The position numbers were made by a program, and so were the translations under genes. From Mycoplasma phocoenae (GTDB taxonomy: Bacteria > Bacillota_I > Bacilli_A > Mycoplasmatales > Metamycoplasmataceae), in the NCBI RefSeq assembly GCF_012934855.1, contig NZ_CP051481.1:186001-250000 (forward strand): DNA of 64,000 bases. The letters are read 5' to 3'. The notes beneath the pieces were generated by a model. It was not told where the DNA came from. It searched no databases and saw only the letters and a list, made by a program, of their open reading frames with translations. The first letter of the stretch is position 1. The number at the start of each line of letters is the position of its first letter. This document shows, piece by piece, positions 20,462 through 32,520 of this stretch.

Positions 20462-22889
20462 CAATTCAGAAAAAAAAGTTATTTTAGAAATTGATAACCT
20501 TAAAAAATATTTTATAAACGGTAACCATGTAAATAAAGCGGTGGATGGCGTAAGTTTCAAAGTACATGAAGGTGAAGTTGTTGGACTTATTGGTGAATCT
20601 GGTTCAGGGAAAACAACTATTGGTCGTTCATTGTTACGTTTATATGATGAGTACAACGGATTTGTAAGGCTTGACAAAAAAATTATCAGTGGTAAAAAAA
20701 TAAGCAATAAAAGAAATAAATTTTTACGTCGTAATGTGCAAATGATTTTCCAAGATCCGCATGCCTCATTAAACGGACAAAAAACTATCTTCTCAACACT
20801 TAAAGAACCTCTTGTTGTTAATAAGATAATGAAAGAAAACATAAGTGATTTATTCAGTGATTGAAAAGATGTAAAAAGTAATTTTAAATACACATTTAGA
20901 ATTAAAACAAAAACATTAGAAATTGAAAACTTAGGATTGTTTAATAAACTTGCTGAAAACTTCGTAAAAGAATGAACAAAAAACTTTGAAGAAATTCAAT
21001 TCAATTCTTCTTTAAATTTAGAAGATAACTTTAACCTATACTACGCTTTCCTAGAAGAAAAACAAATAATGGAGAGTGATATAATAGACAAAATGTATTC
21101 AAACACAACCAAATTGATTGAATACTATAAAGAAAAACAAAAAGAGTTCAGATCAAATATTCTAACTGAAGATGAAATATTAGTAAACAATCTAAAAAAA
21201 CAACACAAAGATGCTCTTTTAGGCTCAAAACTTTCTAAAAAACAAGTTAAACAACATTATGAATTAATTGATAAAAAAGCAGAGCTTGACGATTTCGAAA
21301 CTAAATTACATGATTTTAAATTAATTAATAAAAACACTTTTAAAAACTACATTCAAGAATTTAAACATGAAATTAAATTAATTAAAAACAATCGATTATC
21401 CACAACCGACTTAGATTTCTATGCATATAATCTAAAAAGAGAATTACTGGATAAACACACAATAAAATACATTAAAGATGTTCAATATTCATTACGTTAT
21501 TTAACATTTAATCAAATTAAAGAATTCATTCAAGAATTAAAATTGTATACAATGAATTTCTATACAGAATTCTTATCATTTGATTATCAACCAAAATTAA
21601 AACAAAAAATAAACAAAGTAATTGATTCAGATTTTAAATTTGATTGCAAAAAATTTGTTGCTACTTCAAAAGAAAATGAAGATGACATTAAAAAAGATCA
21701 AAAAAGAGTTATTGATACAATTGCACATCTTGAAAAAGAATTGAAAAAACAACAAAAACCTTTTGTTTGTGAACATCAATTAGCTAAAATCGAGCAAGAA
21801 TTATCAAAAGCCTTAATATGACAACGAGAAGAACTAGATAAGTTTGTTGAACATAACAAAGCATACGTTGCAACACTTGATGAAGAAATTGTTAAAATAA
21901 ATAAAATTTATTATGACCTGAGAGACGAAATTAAACAATTAACACATAAATTTGACAAAAAACATACAGAATTTATTGAATTTATTAAACACCAAGCATC
22001 TTTAGATAAAACAAAAATTAAATTCTGAATTAATAAATACAATACAATTGTTCAAAACAAATTTGAAACTCAAAAATCATTCAACATTGAGTACAAATAT
22101 TTATTAAAAGATATTGGTAACATTGACTTATTGTTAGGAAACAATAAATCAATTATTAATAGAATGTTCAACAACAAAGCTAAAACATTTGACAAAATCT
22201 ATTCACACTTCTTAATGTTGCCAGTAACTAAATTAAGAATTCAAGGTCTTTTATATAAAACTATTATTTACAAAACACTTGAAGATGTTGGTTTATTGAA
22301 ACAATTCGCTTACCGTTACCCACATGAATTTAGTGGTGGACAAAGACAAAGAATTGTTATCGCTAGAGCATTGATTACAAATCCAAAAATTATTGTTGCT
22401 GACGAACCTATTGCTTCATTAGATATTTCAATTCAAGCTCAAGTTGTTAACTTATTAAAAGACTTATGTAAAACAAAAAACATTGGGTTAATTTTCATCG
22501 CCCATGACTTATCAATGATTGAATACGTTGCTGACAGAGTGCAAATTATGCACCTTGGAAAAATTGTTGAAAGTGGAGATACTGAAGCTATCTATAAAAA
22601 CCCAGTACACCCTTACACAATTAATTTATTTAAAGCAATACCAAAAATTTCAAATGCTAACGAAAAATTTGAAAATATTAGTTTTGAACTAAATTATTTA
22701 AGCGAACAAAAATTCCCATTTATTCCAAAAGAATATAAAGTTGAAGAAGACCACTATGTATATGGTACTGAAGAACAAGTATATAAATGGGTATCTGAAC
22801 AAGAGAATCCAGAACAATTCAATATTGAATCAGTTACCGAAATTTCATTAGAAGAAGTTGAATCATCTAAGAAAAAGAATAAAAAATAA
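20451..22889 (+). CDS. oppF: Oligopeptide ABC transporter ATPase OppF with a large insertion
   Basis: An 812-aa protein, more than twice the length of typical OppF. Walker A GESGSGKT is at 49-56 and the Q-loop IFQDPHASLN at 99-108; the signature FSGGQ appears only at about 627 and Walker B VADEPIASLD near 650. Between them lie about 480 residues rich in Lys, Glu and Leu, with strong coiled-coil character. The C-terminus has HPYTINLFKAIP and an acidic-lysine tail. Long OppF proteins are known in other mycoplasmas, so this is a lineage feature rather than an assembly error; one reading frame runs through. The stop overlaps the next gene start (TAATG). Confidence 0.93.
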
Positions 22890-23410
22890 TGAAAAAAAAT
22901 TCAGTATGAAATTGATATAAAAATGGTTTTAATAAAACAACAATACTTTATTTAATTATTAATATTGTATTATTCACTTTAGTGTTTTGTGCAGCTGCTT
23001 TTTGACAAAAGCCAACACAATACGAACACGAAGGTAAAATTGTTGTTATTTCCAATAATCGTTCTATAGTAGATTCATTAACAGCAGCAGCTATTACTAT
23101 CTTGACCTTAAATACTGTTGCATTGTGTGGTCGTTATGGACTAGGTTCTGGAACTAAAAAAACATTAAAAAACATTAAAGAGGGATTTCAATATAAAAAA
23201 CAAAAAGAAAAAATCGAATCTCAAAGAATGTCTCAACAACAATTTAAAGAATATTATGAAAATAAAGCCAAACAAGCACAATTAGAAAAAGAGAAAAAAG
23301 ACAAAGAAAAAATACACGGAACTAATAGTTGAAAATCTACCGCTTCAGTGTTTTATTCATTGGTTTTAGTATCACTAATTATCTTAATTGTATTATTAGC
23401 ATTTCAATAA
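22889..23410 (+). CDS. Membrane protein of unknown function in the opp operon
   Basis: A 173-aa protein with three predicted membrane helices: ILYLIINIVLFTLVFCAAAFW, SLTAAAITILTLNTVALC, and a C-terminal SVFYSLVLVSLIILIVLLAF. A charged cytoplasmic coiled-coil-like region (KKQKEKIESQRMSQQQF...) separates the second and third. The layout is like small mollicute membrane proteins of the DUF3899 type; that match is tentative. Its start overlaps the oppF stop, so it belongs to the operon and is the last gene before a terminator. Confidence 0.8.
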
Positions 23411-23440
23411 AAAATACAGGTATTTAATCCTGTATTTTTT
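23409..23440. terminator. Terminator between opp operon and ackA
   Basis: AAAATACAGG (23411-23420) pairs with CCTGTATTTT (23429-23438), flanked by A- and T-runs that suit both convergent operons. Confidence 0.85.
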
Positions 23441-23447
23441 ATTTGTT

Positions 23448-24629
23448 TTAAATCATTTCTTTTACGTAACGAGCTATAACAATTTCTTCGTCTGTTCTTA
23501 CTTTATATACTGGAATTTTTGAATCTTTTGTAGAAATCAATAATTCCGAACCGTATTTTTCTAAGTTTTTTTCTTCATCTAATTTAACACCGAATGAAGG
23601 TAATTTTTCAATAACGCTTTTACGTACGATTTCATCATTTTCTCCGATGCCCGCAGTGAATACAATAGCGTCAATTGGTTCTCCAATTTTATTAATATAT
23701 GCTGCAATTGTGTCGACTACTCTTCATACAAACATGTCAACAGCGAACTGAGCTTTTTCATTACCTTCCGCACATGCTGCATGTAAATCTCTGATGTCAT
23801 TTGATATACCACTAATTCCTAGTAAACCAGATTGTTTAACGAACATATCAAACACTTCTTGAGCCGAGTTATTTTCAACACGTACTAAAAAGTCATAAAT
23901 AAGTGGATCTACTGTACCGGCACGAGTACCCATTATTAAACCATCTGATGAACTGAATCCAACTGAAATATCAAATGATTTTGAATCTTTAACAGCACAA
24001 ACTGACGAACCAGAACCTAAATGAGCAATAATTAAATTGTTTTTGTCTTTACCTAAAATCGATTTCATTTTATTGTTAATAAAATCGTGGCTTAATCCAT
24101 GGTATCCATATTTGTATACATGATATTTTTCTGCTCATTCTTGATTGATTGAAAATGTTGCATTTATTTTAGGAACTGTAACGTGGAATGCTGTATCTTG
24201 AGCAATAATTTTTTTCACTGAAGGAATGTTTTCGTTGAAAGCTTCCACAGCAGCTAGAGTTGCTGGAGCATGCAGAGGAATAAATTTTTTAGCCTCTTCA
24301 ATACCTTCGCGAACTTCATCAGTAAAGAATGCTGGTGTTAAATATTTATGACCAGAAAAAGGCGTTCTGAATCCAATGGCAGCTATTGTGTTTAAATCAG
24401 TTATTACATCATATTTTGCTCATAATTTGATTAATTCTTTAACTGCAGTAGTGTGATTAGGAAGAGTAACTTCATCTATAAATTTTTCTCCCTGGTATTT
24501 GGTGATGATTCTACCGTCTAAATTAATTCGCTCGCATAGACCACTAGCTATTAAATGTAAATCTTCTTTATCGTGTAGTGATCATTTTAATGAACTACTA
24601 CCTGCATTAACTACTAAAATTTTACTCAT
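23448..24629 (-). CDS. ackA: Acetate kinase
   Basis: A 393-aa ASKHA-fold kinase converting acetyl phosphate and ADP to acetate and ATP, the ATP-forming end of pyruvate fermentation. It begins MSKILVVNAGSSSLKW, has the YGYHGLSH motif and HLGSGSSVCAV phosphate-binding motif, and ends near the usual length. Its ATG overlaps the pta stop (TAATG), so pta-ackA is translationally coupled. Trp codons are TGA. Confidence 0.96.
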
Positions 24630-25606
24630 TATTTAAATTCATAACCTTTTAATATTGTAATAGATGTCACATCAATAACATCTTGAACTGTAGCCCCACG
24701 GCTAAAATCGTTAATAGCTCCATTAATTCCTTGAATAATAGCACCAACTGCTCCATATCCGCCTAAACGTTGTGCCATTTTACATCCAATGTTGCAACTT
24801 TCTAGGTTAGGGTATACATAAATACCCAATTTTTCTTGAGGTGCTGATGGGAATTTGTGTTTTCTTACATTTAAATCATAAGCTGAATCAAATTGCATTT
24901 CACCGTGGATCATATTGATTGATCCGTCCTCAATAGCTAATTTAACGGCTTCACGCACTAATTCCGGATTTTCACCTTTTCCAGAACCGTTTGTTGAATA
25001 AGTTAAAAATCCTGTTAAATCATTCATTTTCATTGTTCTGGCAAATTCGCTAGCATTTTTTGCTAAATCAACTAATTGAACTGCGTTTGGTTTTTCAACT
25101 GTTGATGGATCTGTAAGAATAAATGTTTCATCATCTTTATGTAGCACAATGATTGATGAAATTGTTTTAATTCCAGGTTTTGGTCCAATAGCTTTAAATG
25201 AAGCTCTCAGAATAGCTGCAGTTGAATAAATCAACCCCCCAACTGCTGAGTCAATTTCTTTTGTTCTTAGCATCATAGCTCCGTAGAATGGACGTGTTTC
25301 CAAAGCTTGTCTACATGCTTCGATATTTTCTTTGCCTTTTCTTATTTCGGCTAATTTCTGTGCATATTCTTCTTTTTTTGCACTTTGTTGTGTCATAACG
25401 ATGTTTTCTAAACCATCGTCAACGATTTGACTTTCATTTTCTAATAACATAATAGGTTTTGCTAATTTGTTATCTTTTAAATATATAGCAGCTTCTCGCG
25501 CTCTCGGGTCATTCCCATCTATAAATAAAACACTTAATATCTCTTTTTGAGCTTTTGCCTTTATTAGAGTATTAATATGTTTGCTGTATTTTGACATTTC
25601 TGACAT
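24629..25606 (-). CDS. pta: Phosphate acetyltransferase
   Basis: A 325-aa soluble enzyme (short bacterial Pta form) making acetyl phosphate from acetyl-CoA. Family features include the TRPFYGAMMLR and PNLESCNIGCKMAQRLGGYGA segments and GPKPGIKTISS. No Trp codon is visible. AAGGAG lies 4 nt before the ATG at 25606. First gene of pta-ackA; together with pdhA-pdhB across the divergent promoter region it forms the pyruvate-to-acetate route. Confidence 0.95.
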   Translation of the reverse strand: MSEMSKYSKHINTLIKAKAQKEILSVLFIDGNDPRAREAAIYLKDNKLAKPIMLLENESQIVDDGLENIVMTQQSAKKEEYAQKLAEIRKGKENIEACRQALETRPFYGAMMLRTKEIDSAVGGLIYSTAAILRASFKAIGPKPGIKTISSIIVLHKDDETFILTDPSTVEKPNAVQLVDLAKNASEFARTMKMNDLTGFLTYSTNGSGKGENPELVREAVKLAIEDGSINMIHGEMQFDSAYDLNVRKHKFPSAPQEKLGIYVYPNLESCNIGCKMAQRLGGYGAVGAIIQGINGAINDFSRGATVQDVIDVTSITILKGYEFK

Positions 25607-25776
25607 ATTTCTCCTTAATAATTCGTTAATTATATTTTAGAACACAAAAAATAAAAAATAAAAAATCACATAAAAAAAATAGTCATGAAAATATCAAAAA
25701 CAGGCATTTTTTAATATTTTTATGTCAAAATGTTATTTTTTTGTTCTGAGAATAAAAAAAAATATTTCCTTTATCT

Positions 25777-25782
25777 TATAAT
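25777..25782 (+). promoter_or_regulatory. pdhA promoter -10 box
   Basis: A consensus TATAAT lies 38 nt upstream of the pdhA ATG in the divergent pta/pdhA region. Confidence 0.55.
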
Positions 25783-25820
25783 TTAAGTGCATAAAATTGC
25801 GAGAAATGAAAGGAAAATAA

Positions 25821-26912
25821 ATGAGTTTCAAATATGTTAAATCAGACGTTGTTATGTCTGATGAAAAAGAAATGATTCGTTTACTAGATATCGATGGTAA
25901 CCTAATCGATAAAAACTACAAACCAGAATCAACAAAAGAAATTTTAGAAATGTATAAAAACATGGTTAGATCACGTCAATGAGACCTATACGCTCTAAAC
26001 CTACAAAAAACAGGACGTATCGGTACATTCGCACCTAACTTAGGAGAAGAAGCATTCTTATCAGCTTTAGGAGCAGTTGTTCGTAAAGATGACTGATTTG
26101 TGCCTCACTACCGTGTTCTAGCAACACTATTAACATTAGGAATTCCTATGAAAGACTACTTCAAATATTGAAAAGGGTCAGAACAAGGAGCTAAATCACC
26201 AGATGGTGTAAATGTTATGCCAATGCAAGTTGTTATTGGATCACAAATTTCACAAGCAGCCGGAGTTGCATACGCTCAAAAACTACAAGGGAAAGATACA
26301 ATTGCTTTAACAACAATTGGTAATGGGGGAACCAACGAAGGTGAATTCCACGAAGGATTAAACTTTGCCTCAGTACGTAATTTACCATTACTATGTGCAA
26401 TTGCTAATAACCAATGAGCTATTTCAGTTCCACAACACAATTCATACAAAGTTAAAACACTTTCACAACGTGCAGCATCATACGGAATCCCAGGATTACG
26501 TGTAGATGGTAACGACTTACTAGCATCATACGAAGTTGCTAAAGAAGCTGTTAAATACATTCGTGAAGGTAACGGACCAGTTCTAATTGAATTCGTAACA
26601 TGACGTCAAGGACAACATACAACATCAGATAACCCACGTGTATATCGTTCAGCAGAAATGGAACAAGAAAAAGAAAAATGAGAACCAATGCACCGTATTG
26701 AAAAATACTTATTAGATACAAAACTACTTACTGAAGAAACTAAAGCACAAATTTGAGCAGATGCTGAAGCTGAAGCAAAACAAGCATTTGTTGATGCAGG
26801 ACAAGAATTAGAAGGAAAAGAATCATACGAAGACATCTTTAAATGAACATACGCAGAAATGACAGAAGAACTAAAAGAACAACTAGAAGAAGGGAAAAAA
26901 TACCAAAAATAA
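25821..26912 (+). CDS. pdhA: Pyruvate dehydrogenase E1 component alpha subunit
   Basis: A 363-aa thiamine-diphosphate enzyme subunit, which with PdhB decarboxylates pyruvate and acetylates the lipoyl group. Motifs: HYRVLATLLTLG and the TDP-binding region GNGGTNEGE (Gly167-Asn168-Gly169) ending in Asn196-Asn197. The usual motif begins GDG; here the Asp is Asn. AAAGGAAAA lies before the ATG. The codon choice is GC-richer at third positions than neighbours, as expected for a highly expressed gene. pdhB follows after 24 nt. Confidence 0.95.
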
Positions 26913-26936
26913 TTGGTCTTTTTGAAAGGAAAACAT

Positions 26937-27932
26937 ATGTCAGATAAAAAAATAGCTTTAAATAATATTGGAGCCTTAAACCAAGCTCTTCATTTAATGT
27001 TCGAAAAAGATAAAACTTTAGTTCTATACGGAGAAGATGCCGGATTCGAAGGTGGAGTATTCCGTGCAACAGAAGGACTACAACAAAAATTTGGTGCAGA
27101 AAGAGTATTTGACTCACCTATTTCTGAATCAGCAATCGCTGGTACAGCAATCGGAGCAGCAGTTGCAGGTCTTAAACCAGTTGTTGAATTCCAATTCTCT
27201 GGATTCGTATTCTACGCATTAGCACAAATTTGTACAAACGCAGCTCGTCTACGTAACAGAACACGTGGAAAATATTCAGTTCCAGCAGTATTTAGAATGC
27301 CATGTGGAGGAGGGGTTCGTGCATTAGAACACCACTCAGAATCAATCGAAGCAATATTCTCACACATCCCTGGTCTAACAGTAGTTATGCCATCTACACC
27401 ATATGACACAAAAGGTTTAATGATCGCAGCTATTGAAAGTCCAGATCCAGTTGTATTTTTAGAACACAAACGTGATTACCGTGCATTTAAACAAGATATT
27501 CCTGAAGGATACTACAAAGTTGAAATCGGTAAAGCAAACGTTGTTGTTGAAGGTGATGACTTAACAGTTGTTACATATGGACACATGGTTCATGAAACAA
27601 CAAAAGCTTTAAAAGAATTATACGAATCAGGATTTGAAGGATCAGTTGAAATCATCGACTTGAGAACTTTAAAACCTATGGACACAGAAACAATTGTAAA
27701 TTCAGTTAAGAAAACTGGAAAACTATTGGTTGTTTCAGAAGCAGTTCGTACACTATCAATAGCTTCAGAAGTTGTTGCTCGTGTTAACGAAAAAGCATTT
27801 GATTACTTAAAAGCTGCTCCTGTACGTCTAACAGGACCAGATGTAACAATTCCTTTACCATTTTTAGAAGCTCACTTTATGGTTGATGCAAACAAAATTG
27901 CTCACGAAATTAAAGAGCTATACAAAAAATAG
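26937..27932 (+). CDS. pdhB: Pyruvate dehydrogenase E1 component beta subunit
   Basis: A 331-aa beta subunit of E1. Motifs include LYGEDAGFEGGVFRATEGLQ, FDSPISESAIAGTAIGAA, and EFQFSGF, and the C-terminal transketolase domain with GHMVHETTKA and VEIIDLRTLKP. The true start is the ATG at 26937 with GAAAGGA upstream. Operon pdhA-pdhB ends at a terminator; no E2 or E3 gene follows, E2 being near 6 kb and E3 outside the window. Confidence 0.96.
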   Translation: MSDKKIALNNIGALNQALHLMFEKDKTLVLYGEDAGFEGGVFRATEGLQQKFGAERVFDSPISESAIAGTAIGAAVAGLKPVVEFQFSGFVFYALAQICTNAARLRNRTRGKYSVPAVFRMPCGGGVRALEHHSESIEAIFSHIPGLTVVMPSTPYDTKGLMIAAIESPDPVVFLEHKRDYRAFKQDIPEGYYKVEIGKANVVVEGDDLTVVTYGHMVHETTKALKELYESGFEGSVEIIDLRTLKPMDTETIVNSVKKTGKLLVVSEAVRTLSIASEVVARVNEKAFDYLKAAPVRLTGPDVTIPLPFLEAHFMVDANKIAHEIKELYKK

Positions 27933-27945
27933 TAAACAGAATAAT

Positions 27946-27975
27946 AAAATTACGGCTTCATAGCCGTAATTTTTT
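27946..27975. terminator. Terminator between pdhB and the hydrolase gene
   Basis: AAAATTACGGCT (27946-27957) pairs with AGCCGTAATTTT (27962-27973), flanked by A- and T-rich tracts. Confidence 0.9.
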
Positions 27976-27976
27976 A

Positions 27977-28897
27977 TTAAACATTGTTGATGAAATTATA
28001 TATATCTTGAAAAACGTCTTCACGATCATTTTCTAATAATATTTCATGGCGCATACCGTTGTATAATTTAAGCTCAATATTTTGAAAATTATTTTTTTTG
28101 TAATAATTAACAACTTTGTAGTTTTTATTACCATACCCACCAATTGGGTCCTCTTTACCACTAATAAATAAAATTTTTTTATCGCGAGGTATTAAATCAA
28201 TATTTTCTGCTTGTGACATTTTTATTATTAAAGTTGTTAAATTATAGAAAAATGAGTTGGAACATTTAAAACCACACAATGGGTCGGCAATATATTTATC
28301 AACTTCGTTATTATTATTATTCAGTCAATCTCATTCAGTGCGATTTTTTTTGATTTTTTTATTAGCTGAACTGAATGCCATTTTATTTATTTTATCATTT
28401 ATATATTGTGGCCCTTGATGTTTGGCCAGGAAGAATGATAATTTATTCGACATTTTTTCTTTTATACTTGCAAATCCCGGAGATCCACAAACAATAGCTC
28501 CATCAATAGTTTCATGATATTTAAATAAATAATTAAGTAAAATTATTGAACCAAAACTGTGACCTAAAATAAACTTTTTAGAGTTAGGGTATCTTTTTTG
28601 AATTCAGTAATTCAAATCGTATGTATCTTCCACGATTTTTGTATGACCGTCATAATCAGATATGTGCCCTAATTGATTTATGTTTTGTCCTGTTTTACCA
28701 TGACCCCTTAAATCCATACCAATGACTTTAATATTCAAATCGTTGAAATATTCAGCAAGCGGTGCGTATCTATTTATATACTCAGCCATGCCGTGAATAA
28801 TCTGAATAACACATTTCGGATTTTTCATAGACGGATGAAAGTCAATACAATTGAGTTTTGTATTGTCTATTGTTGAATTTATCGTGAATTTTTTCAT
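27977..28897 (-). CDS. Alpha/beta hydrolase, lysophospholipase/monoacylglycerol-lipase type
   Basis: A 306-aa hydrolase. IIHGMAEY (oxyanion side) is near residue 35, the GMDLRGHGKT strand motif near 60-69, nucleophile Ser114 in LGHSFGS, catalytic Asp in SGKEDPIGG, and His in GMRHEIL. These features are those of the monoacylglycerol lipase/lysophospholipase group (PldB-like). AAGGAG precedes the ATG at 28897. It starts 9 nt after the glpK stop, so lipid hydrolysis and glycerol phosphorylation may be linked; the actual substrate is inference. Confidence 0.88.
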
Positions 28898-28906
28898 AAA
28901 CACTCC

Positions 28907-30427
<1,521 letters not shown>

Positions 30428-30434
30428 AAATAAG

Positions 30435-30440
30435 ATTATA
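30435..30440 (-). promoter_or_regulatory. -10 box of leaderless glpK
   Basis: Consensus TATAAT on the minus strand with 7 nt between it and the start ATG, too close for a leader with a ribosome binding site. Confidence 0.55.
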
Positions 30441-30477
30441 TTAAAAATAAAAATTAAAGGGCATACTCTTTGAAAAT

Positions 30478-30501
30478 AAAAAAGTGCCGAAGCACTTTTT
30501 T
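30478..30501 (-). terminator. Terminator of the ldh-like gene
   Basis: AAAAAAGTGC (30478-30487) pairs with GCACTTTTTT (30492-30501), tetraloop CGAA. Confidence 0.9.
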
Positions 30502-30511
30502 AATAATAATA

Positions 30512-31483
30512 TTATTCTTCAATGTCTGTGTGAATACCAATTTGATTTAATGTTTCATTGTGAACTTTAGCTAATAAAGCGGACGATTTTTCAAATTTTG
30601 CTCATTCATCATCTGACAATGTTGGTTTAGTTGGTAAATATTCGTATCCATTTTCACCAACGATTACAGGGATTGATATTCAAACTCCTGAGTGTTTGTA
30701 ACTTGAAGGTAATTTAACACCAATATTCATAACTGTACGTTTGTTTAGCAATACTGCTTGTGTAATTTCGTATAACGATGTCGCAATACCGAATTGAGTG
30801 TTACCCTTACGTTCTCAAATATAGAATCCTTCTTTTTTCATTTTTACTTCAAGTTCGTCTAATTCATCTTTTTTAATACGTTTTGTTTTTAAGATGTTTT
30901 TGAAGTTGATGTCACCAATTTTTGCTTGACTTCAAGCCACAAATGCTGAACCCCCGTGTTCTCCAAGAACACTAACATTTACTGAATCGGCAGCAATGTT
31001 GAATCTTTGAGCGATAAATTTTTTCATTCTAGCTGAATCAAGTGTTGTACCGGCTGAAATAACTTTTTTGAATGGGTAATTTCCGGCGTAATGGATTGCA
31101 GCAGCCATAACATCACAAGGGTTGGCAGCCACAATAAATACACCTTTGAATCCAGCGTTTTTTAATTCTTCTGTAAATGATTTCATTAATTCAGCATTTT
31201 TTCCTGCCAATGCTAAACGATCTGACATATCTTTACCAGCTGGAATTGATGCACAAACAACAGCTATATCTGCGCCCTTAGCATCTGCAAATGTACCAGC
31301 GCGGAATGTTGATCCGTTTCTTGGTAAAACGGCAACCATGTCTTGAAAATCGTGTGCATGAGCGTCACATAAATCTTTATTTTTATCAATAAATACTCAC
31401 TCTGCTTCTATTCCGCGAGCTACAGAAACGTTTACATAGGTAAATCCTACATTTCCAAGCCCAATTACTACTATTTTTTTCAT
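30512..31483 (-). CDS. L-lactate/malate dehydrogenase family protein, probable lactate dehydrogenase
   Basis: A 323-aa NAD-dependent 2-hydroxyacid dehydrogenase. The Rossmann motif GLGNVGFT is at residues 8-15, VAANPCDV at about 118-125, Asp149 and Arg152 in TTLDSARM, and the catalytic His176 in GEHGGS. The mobile substrate loop, typically GANQKPGETR in lactate dehydrogenase, reads ASIPAGKDMSDR (residues 78-89), so the Gln/Arg that decides lactate versus malate is not in its usual context. In this setting it likely regenerates NAD+ from pyruvate, but the substrate could differ. AGAGGA precedes the ATG. Monocistronic. Confidence 0.88.
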
Positions 31484-31646
31484 ATTTAATCCTCTATCTT
31501 ATTGAATAATTTATTTGTGTTTTTTGTACTTATATTTTAATATATTGTCAAACAAGTTATAAAAAAAAGAAAATTAAAGTACGTATTTAATCAAATAAAT
31601 TCCTATTTTTTCCAAATATATCAAATATTATTAGTTTTGAATATGT

Positions 31647-31652
31647 TAAAAT
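31647..31652 (+). promoter_or_regulatory. -10 box of leaderless LRR lipoprotein gene
   Basis: TAAAAT ends exactly 6 nt before the ATG at 31659, and no Shine-Dalgarno is present. Confidence 0.5.
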
Positions 31653-31658
31653 TAATAA

Positions 31659-32471
31659 ATGCAAATAATAACAAAGAAAATCATGATATCACTGATGTCA
31701 ATTACAGCAATAGCTACTCCTTTAGTAGCAGTTTCATGTGGTAATAGTGGTGAAACAGTAAATGATGCTGCAACCAAATATTTCAAACCAGATGAAAAAG
31801 GAAATCAAATTTATTACAATAAACAAACACAAACATTGGATTTATCAAAGGATAACAAATTAGAAATCATTACCCAAGCTATGTTTTCAAAAGAAGCTAC
31901 AAGAGTATTAAAATTATCAGACCAAGAACGTAAAGATTTAACAGGAGTTAATTTAGTCAAAAATGTTCCAAACATTATTTACATTAAGAAGGTTATATTA
32001 CCTGCAAGTCTTAAAAAAATTGAAAAAGGTGCATTCTTAAACCAAAATATTGAAGAAATAGTTTTCGCAAACTCTTCAAAACTTGAGTTAATTGAAGAAA
32101 ACGCATTCCAAAATAACAAAATAAAAAAACTTGTATTACCTAAAAATGTAACCCTTAAACAAGGTGCTTTTTCAAATAATGAATTAACTGAAGTTACATT
32201 GAATGGATTAAAACATATTAACGAATCAGTATTCGCTGGTAATCAATTAGCAAATATTGATTTAACAGGAGTTGAATCAATCAAAAATTCAGCCTTCGCA
32301 AACAACGCATTCAGCTCAGTAGAGTTGCCAAATTCAGTAACTTTATTCAGTCCGAAAGCATTTGGTGTAAATAGGGAGAAAGTTCAAGTCAATATTTCTA
32401 AATTATCTGCTGAATTACAAGAAGCAATTAAAAAAGAATTAAGTGAAAAAGACAATATTGAAATTAAATAA
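31659..32471 (+). CDS. Lipoprotein with BspA-like leucine-rich repeats
   Basis: A 270-aa surface lipoprotein with a signal peptide and lipobox ending at Cys27 (VAVSC). Residues about 110-250 hold tandem repeats of the BspA/TpLRR type (LKKIEKGAFLNQNIEEIVF, IEENAFQNNKIKKLVLP, LKQGAFSNNELTEVTL, INESVFAGNQLANIDL, IKNSAFANNAFSSVEL), each about 22-23 residues. Such repeats commonly mediate binding to host proteins; the partner is unknown. The first ATG is used because a -10 box lies 6 nt upstream; a later in-frame ATG (codon 9) would also leave a signal peptide. Confidence 0.88.
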   Translation: MQIITKKIMISLMSITAIATPLVAVSCGNSGETVNDAATKYFKPDEKGNQIYYNKQTQTLDLSKDNKLEIITQAMFSKEATRVLKLSDQERKDLTGVNLVKNVPNIIYIKKVILPASLKKIEKGAFLNQNIEEIVFANSSKLELIEENAFQNNKIKKLVLPKNVTLKQGAFSNNELTEVTLNGLKHINESVFAGNQLANIDLTGVESIKNSAFANNAFSSVELPNSVTLFSPKAFGVNREKVQVNISKLSAELQEAIKKELSEKDNIEIK

Positions 32472-32505
32472 TTAAAAGATCGCTTGTAGAGGCGATCTTT
32501 TAATT
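32471..32505. terminator. Terminator between LRR lipoprotein and VapD-like genes
   Basis: ATTAAAAGATCGC (32471-32483) pairs with GCGATCTTTTAAT (32492-32504); the U-tract is short. Confidence 0.7.
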
Positions 32506-32520
32506 TCATCAATTTATTAA

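Noticed and set aside
20426-20893. 155-codon minus-strand frame opposite oppF
   Set aside because: Antisense of the Walker A region; composition mirrors oppF codons, with no family match.
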